Origin: Hyphomicrobiales bacterium | Lineage (GTDB): Bacteria > Pseudomonadota > Alphaproteobacteria > Rhizobiales > Beijerinckiaceae | Assembly: GCA_025363375.1 (NCBI GenBank) | Contig: JANYDZ010000699.1 | Span: forward strand, 1-19,377 | Direction of reading: 5' to 3' | DNA length: 19,377 bases | Shown here: one piece after another, positions 14,583 through 19,377 of the stretch | How positions within the stretch are numbered: the stretch's first letter is position 1 | Layout of the letters: each line of letters opens with the position of its first letter | Position numbers and translations under genes: made by a program | The notes under the pieces: generated by a model | The model's database searches: none | The model's input: the letters and a program-made list of their open reading frames with translations, nothing else | What the model was told of the DNA's origin: nothing

Positions 14583-15307
14583 GGGCGAGGCTTCGAACGC
14601 GGCAGCGTTCGCGCCAGTCGAACAAAGGCGCAGGCGATTGACCAAATCGCGGGCAATATCGCCGCCGCGTTTCCCGAGACTTTCGACACGCCGCCGCGCC
14701 GGCGGCGGCAGCCGACCGGAATTTCCAGGATGCGAAGCCCGAGCGCGGCGACCCGCATCTGCATTTCGAGATTCCAGCCAAACGTCGTTTCGCGCATCGC
14801 GAGCGCCTCGAGCGTGTCGCGCCGCAACGCGCGAAACGGCGACATATCGGTGAAGCGCGCCCCGTAGCGCGCGCGGATGAGCGCCCCTGAAATCCATCCG
14901 GCGACGATTTGCGGATAGGTCATCGCGCCGGCTTCCCGATCGCCGCGCAGGCGCGACCCCATGACGAAATCCGCTTCGTCCGCGAGGACGGGGCCGACGA
15001 TCGCGTGCATGAAGGAGACGACGTCGGAGCCGTCGCCGTCCAGAAACACAAGGATATCGGCGTCCACACGAGCGGACGACGCGCCTGTCGCGCAGGCCTG
15101 GCCATAACCGCGGCGAGGCTCGACGATCACGCGCGCGCCCGCCGCGCGCGCGCGCGAGACGGTTTCGTCCCCGGACCCGCCATCCACCACCAGAATTTCA
15201 TCAACGCCTTCCGCGAGCGCTTCGCGCACCACGGAACCGATGGCCGCTTCCTCGTTGAACGCCGGGATCACGGCGGCGACGATCGCTTCATGCGGGCCAA
15301 TCCGCAT
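14579..15307 (-). CDS. Glycosyltransferase family 2 (DPM1/DPG-synthase-like)
   Basis: This 242-residue GT-A fold enzyme would transfer a sugar from a nucleotide donor. Motifs are VIPAFNEE (13-20), VVDGGSGDET (40-49), the metal-binding LDGDGSD (89-95), a GSRLRGDREAG segment, and the acceptor-side FGWNLEMQMR with a GVSKVSGN end typical of dolichol/undecaprenyl-phosphate sugar synthase-like proteins. No C-terminal membrane anchor is present. The ATG lies three bases after the stop of the radical SAM gene, with GGAG about ten bases upstream, so it is the last gene of a four-gene operon. The natural donor and acceptor are unknown. One reading is that it makes a lipid-linked sugar for the GT-C enzyme of the same operon (inference). 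Confidence 0.88.
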   Translation of the reverse strand: MRIGPHEAIVAAVIPAFNEEAAIGSVVREALAEGVDEILVVDGGSGDETVSRARAAGARVIVEPRRGYGQACATGASSARVDADILVFLDGDGSDVVSFMHAIVGPVLADEADFVMGSRLRGDREAGAMTYPQIVAGWISGALIRARYGARFTDMSPFRALRRDTLEALAMRETTFGWNLEMQMRVAALGLRILEIPVGCRRRRGGVSKVSGNAAAILPAIWSIACAFVRLARTLPRSKPRP

Positions 15308-15310
15308 GCC

Positions 15311-16384
15311 CTAGAGGCTCCAGCGCAAGCCGCAGCTCGCGCAAGCGTCCGGAGGCTTGTCGGAAAGCAGGGCTTCGCGGAAATTCTGGTAACTCTCGCC
15401 ATTCCAGATGTCACGTAGCGTATCCTGCGTCGCGTCGCCGAGGGTGTAATTCTCATAGCCACGCTGCGAAAACGGCGCGATGCAACAGGGAAGCGCGCGC
15501 CCGTTGGCGGTGATGTACATCACCGTCCATGGACGCCGGCAGAGCGACCATGGGTTCGAGTCCGCCTTGCGTTCGAGGCTGGTCCCTGGCTCCGAGGCGG
15601 CGCCCGACGCCGAGAAAGTCATGCCGAAGTTTTGAGCCAGTTGTTCCGCGTCGCGCAAATAATGCGCGTCTTCCGCTTCCATCCTGTCGAACAGGGCCTG
15701 ATCCGGCCGCGCCAGCCCGATCGCGTCCTTCTCGAAGAAAACCACGCGCTGCAGATAGACTTCGCGGACGCCGATGTCGTGCGCGACGCGAACGAATTCC
15801 GGCAACTCCGGCAATGTTTCCCGCAATCCCGTCAGCCAGGCGGAGACGCGCGGAAGCTCGTGCCCCTCGCGTTCCTGCATCTCGCGAAACCGCCGCACGT
15901 TTTTCAGGATTTTGTCGAAATAGTCCTTGCCCCGCACGGCGATGTAGGAACGCCTGTTGGAAGCATCGAGCGAGACCCTCAACTCGTCGAGGCCCGCGTC
16001 AATCAAGGCCCGGCCATTCCTGTCATTCAGAACCGTGCCATTTGTATTAAACAGCACGTAGACACCGCGATCCTTCAAATATCGAACCATGCGCGGGAGG
16101 TTGCGGACCAGCATCGGTTCTCCCACGCCGTGCAGCACCGCGCGCCCCAGGTCGGGAATTTGATCGACTATTTTCGTGAACAATGACCACGGCATATCCG
16201 CCGGCGGCTCGAGTTCTTCGTAGGTGCGCGGACAGGTCGTGCAAAGCAGATTGCAGCGGTTCGTCGTCTCGAGATACAGGCAAACCGGCAACCGTTTCGC
16301 GGAACGTTGCCGCGTCGATTCCGCAGCTTCGTGGTAGCGTCGTGGATCGATGATCGCGGGATCGGATATTGTGGCGGCGGTCAT
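15311..16384 (-). CDS. Radical SAM/SPASM protein (second of two)
   Basis: This 357-residue radical SAM enzyme has CxxxCxxC at Cys44, Cys48 and Cys51 (NRCNLLCTTCPR), a GVGEPML SAM-contact segment, FNTNGTVLN and LRVSLDAS strands. It has a short SPASM-like C-terminus: Cys in LCRRPW, a Cys pair in RALPCCIAPF, and Cys348/Cys351 at the very end (CASC). The ATG at 16384 was chosen because it overlaps the stop of the upstream gene by four bases (ATGA). A longer frame start at 16426 would add 14 residues inside that gene without support. It sits between two glycosyltransferases, so a sugar- or lipid-related substrate is plausible but unproven. The sequence is not closely similar to the first radical SAM protein of the window. 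Confidence 0.88.
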   Translation of the reverse strand: MTAATISDPAIIDPRRYHEAAESTRQRSAKRLPVCLYLETTNRCNLLCTTCPRTYEELEPPADMPWSLFTKIVDQIPDLGRAVLHGVGEPMLVRNLPRMVRYLKDRGVYVLFNTNGTVLNDRNGRALIDAGLDELRVSLDASNRRSYIAVRGKDYFDKILKNVRRFREMQEREGHELPRVSAWLTGLRETLPELPEFVRVAHDIGVREVYLQRVVFFEKDAIGLARPDQALFDRMEAEDAHYLRDAEQLAQNFGMTFSASGAASEPGTSLERKADSNPWSLCRRPWTVMYITANGRALPCCIAPFSQRGYENYTLGDATQDTLRDIWNGESYQNFREALLSDKPPDACASCGLRWSL

Positions 16385-17691
16385 GGTTGCGGCCCATTTT
16401 TCGAGGCAAATCGATAGACGCGCCACCCGTCGATGGCCAACGCGGCGCAGACGACGAGATAGGCGGCGCCCCAGCGGGCATGGAATTCGAATGCGTCGTC
16501 ATTACGGGTGTAAAGCCAAAATCCCGTGGTCATCATCGCGAACGCAGTCCACGAACCGCACAACGGCAAAAAAGCCGCCGCCAGCAGATAGTACCATGGA
16601 TAGACAGGCGTCAAAAGAAACAAGAACGTGACCGACAGGACGCCCGCTTCCGCGATCCGCGCCCAATCGTCGCGAGTCCGTCGCGCGAGCCCGGTCGCCG
16701 CCAGCGCGGCCAGAGCAAAGCCCGAAAATCCAAGATAGGCCCACTTCGTCCAGGACGGCCCGCCATGACGCGCGATCCAGTCGACAGGATAGAAGCCTTT
16801 GCCGGAAACGATGCCCTGTTCCTCCAGATAGGTTCCGAAAAACCCGAACACCCCCCATCCGGCCGATGCGAATGGGAGATAGCCGAGGAAAATCACGCAG
16901 ATGACGAACAATGGCTGCTTGACGTCGAAAGGCCGCCAGATCGCTGGCGACCACAGCAGCGCGTAAGGCTTGACCAGCGCGCTCAGCGCGACGAAGAAAC
17001 CGCTGAACAGCGGCCGCCGAAACGGATTCCCCCAGGCGAAGCCGACGAGCAGCAACGTCATCATCGCCACGTCCACGTGCGCGTTGTTGGCAATCTCCCA
17101 TACCGGCGCTGGATGCCAGAGATACGCGCAAATACTCAGAGGCTGGCGGTTGAAACGCTTCAGAATTCGCCACATCGCGACGACGCCGCCTGCCTCGAAG
17201 AGCAACAACATGAGTTTGATTGAATAGACGCTGTCCCAAACGCGCACGGCGAGCGCGAACAGCGCTTGCGCGAATGGAGGATAGATCGTGACCGCGTAAT
17301 CTTGCTTGCCGATGAGCGGATAGACCGCGTCATCCCGAAGCCAGGCCAGCGCGGGTTCCGCCGGCACATGCAGGAACGGGTTGAGCCCGGCGTTGACGAG
17401 GCGGCCGTCCCACACATAGCGATAGACGTCTATCGACAGCAGCGGTGGTTCAAGGAGCATGATTGCGCGAAAAGTCAGAGCGCCGAGGACAACGATGAGC
17501 AACATGGCCTGGCCTGGAGCGCCTACCGCCAACCGCAAGGCTATTAGCGAAACGACCGCGTGTAACGTCGAGACTCCAATGAAGACGTTGTCGCTGTAGG
17601 TCAACGCGCGCACTTCAATCAGGTATAATCCGACGCAGACGGCCATGGCGACGACCATCGCGAAGTGGCGCGCGCCGCCTCCGGGCGTCAC
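16381..17691 (-). CDS. GT-C fold membrane glycosyltransferase (GT87/mannosyltransferase-like)
   Basis: This 436-residue multi-pass membrane protein has about ten hydrophobic segments and the GT-C hallmark of an acidic first outer loop, SIDVYRYVWDGRLVNAGLNP (Asp88 and Asp95). It is followed by YPPFAQALFALAVRVW and a VKPYALLW segment like those of polyprenyl-phosphate-sugar-using mannosyl/glucosyltransferases. It probably moves a sugar from a lipid-phosphate donor on the outer face of the membrane. GTG is the start. It overlaps the stop of the CofC-like gene by four bases (GTGA), and its own stop overlaps the next start in the same way. The acceptor is unknown. The neighbouring GT2 could provide the lipid-linked donor (inference). 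Confidence 0.83.
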   Translation of the reverse strand: MTPGGGARHFAMVVAMAVCVGLYLIEVRALTYSDNVFIGVSTLHAVVSLIALRLAVGAPGQAMLLIVVLGALTFRAIMLLEPPLLSIDVYRYVWDGRLVNAGLNPFLHVPAEPALAWLRDDAVYPLIGKQDYAVTIYPPFAQALFALAVRVWDSVYSIKLMLLLFEAGGVVAMWRILKRFNRQPLSICAYLWHPAPVWEIANNAHVDVAMMTLLLVGFAWGNPFRRPLFSGFFVALSALVKPYALLWSPAIWRPFDVKQPLFVICVIFLGYLPFASAGWGVFGFFGTYLEEQGIVSGKGFYPVDWIARHGGPSWTKWAYLGFSGFALAALAATGLARRTRDDWARIAEAGVLSVTFLFLLTPVYPWYYLLAAAFLPLCGSWTAFAMMTTGFWLYTRNDDAFEFHARWGAAYLVVCAALAIDGWRVYRFASKNGPQP

Positions 17692-18419
17692 GAGCGACGC
17701 TCGACGTTCGCGTCAGCGCGCGCGGAGAGCATTGTGTCGAACAGCGCGCGCGTTGCATTCGGTGAATTGCCCGGGCGGTCGAGAAATGGCGGCGGCAGTC
17801 CAGCCAGTTCAGACTTTAGCCATCCGAAACTCTCAACGTCGTCAACGTCGTACCAGAGCGGAAGCGTTTCCACCGGGAGCCCGATCTCGACCGCGCGTTC
17901 AAGCGACTGCTCGCGAACGCGTGAAGTGCTCCATTCGATGTCTTCGAAAATGCGCCGGTGGGGCGCCTTCAATCCGATTAAATAATAACCACCGTCGATC
18001 GCCGGCCCGAGGACGCACCTGTCGCCATCCTTGCGCAGGCGCCCGATTGCGTCGATGAGCATCGACGACGGTAACGTTGGACTGTCGCTGTTCACCAAGA
18101 GCACGCAGTCATGGCCGGCGGCGAGCAACGCGCTGTTGGCTCGCGACAAAACTTCGCCGAACGCGGCGTGATGTTGACATATAGCGCCAAAACCTTCGGG
18201 CAATAGCGCGCGTATTTCCGCTTCGGCGTCGGCCGGCGCGAAGACCGCGTAGCCTCTGCTCGCAATGTCGGGCGGCAAGGCTTCGATCGTGGCGGCGATG
18301 TCGGTGATGAAGCAGCGCGACAATTCCGTGGCGAGTTCCGCCCCGACCAACGGAGACAGCCGTGTCTTGCTGGCGCCGGCGCGCGGAGCCTTGCAAACAA
18401 TGCCCACCGCCGCCGTCAC
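17688..18419 (-). CDS. CofC/MobA-like transferase, rSAM/selenodomain-associated transferase 1 type (DUF2064)
   Basis: This 243-residue protein has the nucleotidyltransferase/GT-A-like fold of the family annotated as rSAM/selenodomain-associated transferase 1 or arsenosugar-biosynthesis glycosyltransferase (TIGR04282 by recall). Visible are VCKAPRAGASKTRLSP (8-23), where the family binds nucleotide, NSDSPTLP (110-117), DGGYYLIGL (142-150) and the LWYDVDD block (188-194). The GTG at 18419 was chosen because GGAG lies eight bases upstream and conserved sequence starts there; a longer frame reaches 18494 without support. It is the first gene of a four-gene, fully overlapping operon. The family name comes from its common company with radical SAM and selenium genes, which fits this window. 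Confidence 0.87.
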   Translation of the reverse strand: MTAAVGIVCKAPRAGASKTRLSPLVGAELATELSRCFITDIAATIEALPPDIASRGYAVFAPADAEAEIRALLPEGFGAICQHHAAFGEVLSRANSALLAAGHDCVLLVNSDSPTLPSSMLIDAIGRLRKDGDRCVLGPAIDGGYYLIGLKAPHRRIFEDIEWSTSRVREQSLERAVEIGLPVETLPLWYDVDDVESFGWLKSELAGLPPPFLDRPGNSPNATRALFDTMLSARADANVERRS

Positions 18420-18660
18420 GATCGATGCTCCGTATCGTCGGTCCTTTTCCCGATCAGAGGATATTGAACCAGCTCGCACGGCAACGCAATTCAACCGGGG
18501 ATCACAAGTACGTAATCAATTGGACAGAGCGGGCCGGTTTCTTTCGCATTCATCCTCGCTATTGAGGCATTCGTTTCCGCTCACACGACCGCCGCCCAGG
18601 GCCACCGCACCGAGGTGTGGGAGTTTTCGGCGATCTCGACATCGAAATGTACTGTGAGTC
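18420..18660. other. Upstream region of the minus-strand operon; no gene recognised
   Basis: This 240-bp region lies upstream of the CofC-like gene and is less GC-rich around 18460-18560, which suits a promoter, but no clear -35/-10 pair can be assigned. On the plus strand one frame is open from about 18516 to 18722 with a hydrophobic start (FAFILAIEAFVSA). It has no ATG or ribosome-binding site, so no gene is called. Confidence 0.35.
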
Positions 18661-19068
18661 TTGCGCCCGTCGCCGATAAAGCGCAGCTGCGCTGCGAGCT
18701 TCTCGCAGAAGACCGATGTGAATGATGTTGCGCTTGCACGGGCGTTCGTTCACCCCGTCCGGGTCCGTATCGAGATCAAGCTCTGGAATCTGCTTGTGTC
18801 CGATCCCTCGGTCCTGAAAGAGCCGACTCTAAATGATCTCCTCGGGAACATTGCCAATGTACGAAACCGAAGCGAACGCCCATTCAATGAAGAGCCGTTC
18901 CGCAAGGTTACTGAGCTACCTGGACTGAAGGCTGGCGCACCATTTCGAGATGCTAACAACAAGGCGCACCACGGCTAGGCGGATCAGTTCACGCCCATCG
19001 ACGCGGAATTCGTGCGCTGGGCCTTACGATTTTGTTGGGACCTGCATGGTTCTCGCAGGACCCCATAA
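18661..19068 (+). pseudogene. C-terminal fragment of an ATPase/phage-type protein of unknown family, broken by an in-frame TAG
   Basis: The frame reads as real protein from about 18715: RAFVHPVRVRIEIKLWNLL, then FRDANNKAHHG, where a TAG (18976-18978) interrupts. The same frame then continues with ADQFTPIDAEFVRWALRFCW to a TAA at 19066-19068. The continuity of protein character across the TAG suggests one point mutation in a decaying gene. The N-terminal part is missing, and the frame is closed just upstream at 18655. The NNKAHHG block recalls C-terminal regions of AAA/SMC-like ATPases from mobile elements, but I cannot name the family. It sits between the operon and a toprim gene on the other strand. 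Confidence 0.5.
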
Positions 19069-19084
19069 CGATGCGAAAAATGCG

Positions 19085-19377
19085 TTACAGCGCCTCGACG
19101 ACAGCTCGTGCGTCGCTCCCGGCGGCAAAGACTGCCGCGTAATCCTCGTCCCCGTCGGGCTGCCTGATCTCGACGTTTAGATGCGGATGAAGCTCCCGGA
19201 ATTTTTGCGCCGCCAGAAGCCCGGGCCTGTCGGGATCGGCGAAGACGATGACGGTTTCGACGATTTCGGGAATGCCGATGAGCGGCATACGCTCGCAGCC
19301 GCACGCGGCCCAGACCGGCAGGCTCGTCATGAGCATGACGGCGTGCGCGGTCTCGAAACCTTCCGCCAATCCAAGGA
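19085..19377 (-). CDS. Toprim-domain protein (plasmid/phage primase-like), C-terminal part
   Basis: The frame is open to the window edge on the minus strand, so the N-terminus is outside. The visible 96 residues carry toprim features: the acidic Glu motif LAEGFETA, then VIVFADPDRPGLLAAQKF with the DxD pair that binds metal in primases and topoisomerases. Such toprim proteins, often with an N-terminal CHC2-like zinc finger or followed by helicase genes, are common on plasmids, prophages and integrative elements of alphaproteobacteria. A TTG near 19369 could be mistaken for a start, but conserved residues continue upstream of it. It marks the right edge of the window as probably mobile DNA. Confidence 0.8.
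   Translation of the reverse strand, partial: LGLAEGFETAHAVMLMTSLPVWAACGCERMPLIGIPEIVETVIVFADPDRPGLLAAQKFRELHPHLNVEIRQPDGDEDYAAVFAAGSDARAVVEAL

Noticed and set aside
15130..15156. Alternating CG tract including seven CG repeats at 15143-15156, possibly Z-DNA-prone
   Set aside because: It encodes Arg-Ala repeats in a normal glycosyltransferase and is expected by chance in DNA of this GC content.

Overview
The window is GC-rich proteobacterial DNA. Gene content and codon use most resemble an alphaproteobacterium of the Rhizobiales/methanotroph type, but this is an inference without any search. The left end and the right edge carry mobile DNA. The middle is a dense, largely selenium-themed gene neighbourhood.

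Positions 1-3749 are the right part of an IS21-family insertion sequence (partial istA, complete istB). Between istB and its right end lies a group II intron (about 1659-3615), antisense to istA/istB, with its own reverse transcriptase/maturase. The right terminal repeats of the IS abut a glutathione S-transferase gene that has lost its N-terminal part (3750-4408). The layers are therefore an intron inside an IS, and the IS inside a GST gene.

The most notable feature is 4496-4975, a peroxiredoxin-like gene. Its CPYC active-site motif reads TGA-Pro-Tyr-Cys, and a strong hairpin with a GU-containing apical loop follows the TGA at the spacing known for bacterial SECIS elements. It is best read as a selenoprotein (Sec45) that a standard gene caller would split or miss.

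Next come a nucleoside phosphorylase, a divergently placed radical SAM/SPASM protein and a SAM methyltransferase. They are followed by a tight plus-strand set: a PhnD-like binding protein, a short ABC ATPase, a fused double permease, a flavin/NAD oxidoreductase fused to SelD, and a DoxX-like membrane protein. This looks like uptake of a selenium oxyanion followed by its reduction and activation to selenophosphate, which the Sec-containing protein would need. Converging on it is a translationally coupled minus-strand operon: a CofC-like transferase of the family known as rSAM/selenodomain-associated, a GT-C membrane glycosyltransferase, a second radical SAM/SPASM protein and a GT2 glycosyltransferase. 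Methyltransferase, radical SAM, nucleoside phosphorylase and glycosyltransferases beside SelD raise the possibility of a small organoselenium (or arsenosugar-like) biosynthetic pathway. That part is inference.

The right edge (18661-19377) holds a broken ATPase-like fragment and the end of a toprim-domain gene of plasmid/phage type, again suggesting mobile DNA. No tRNA, rRNA or CRISPR array was recognised, and selA, selB and selC are not in the window.
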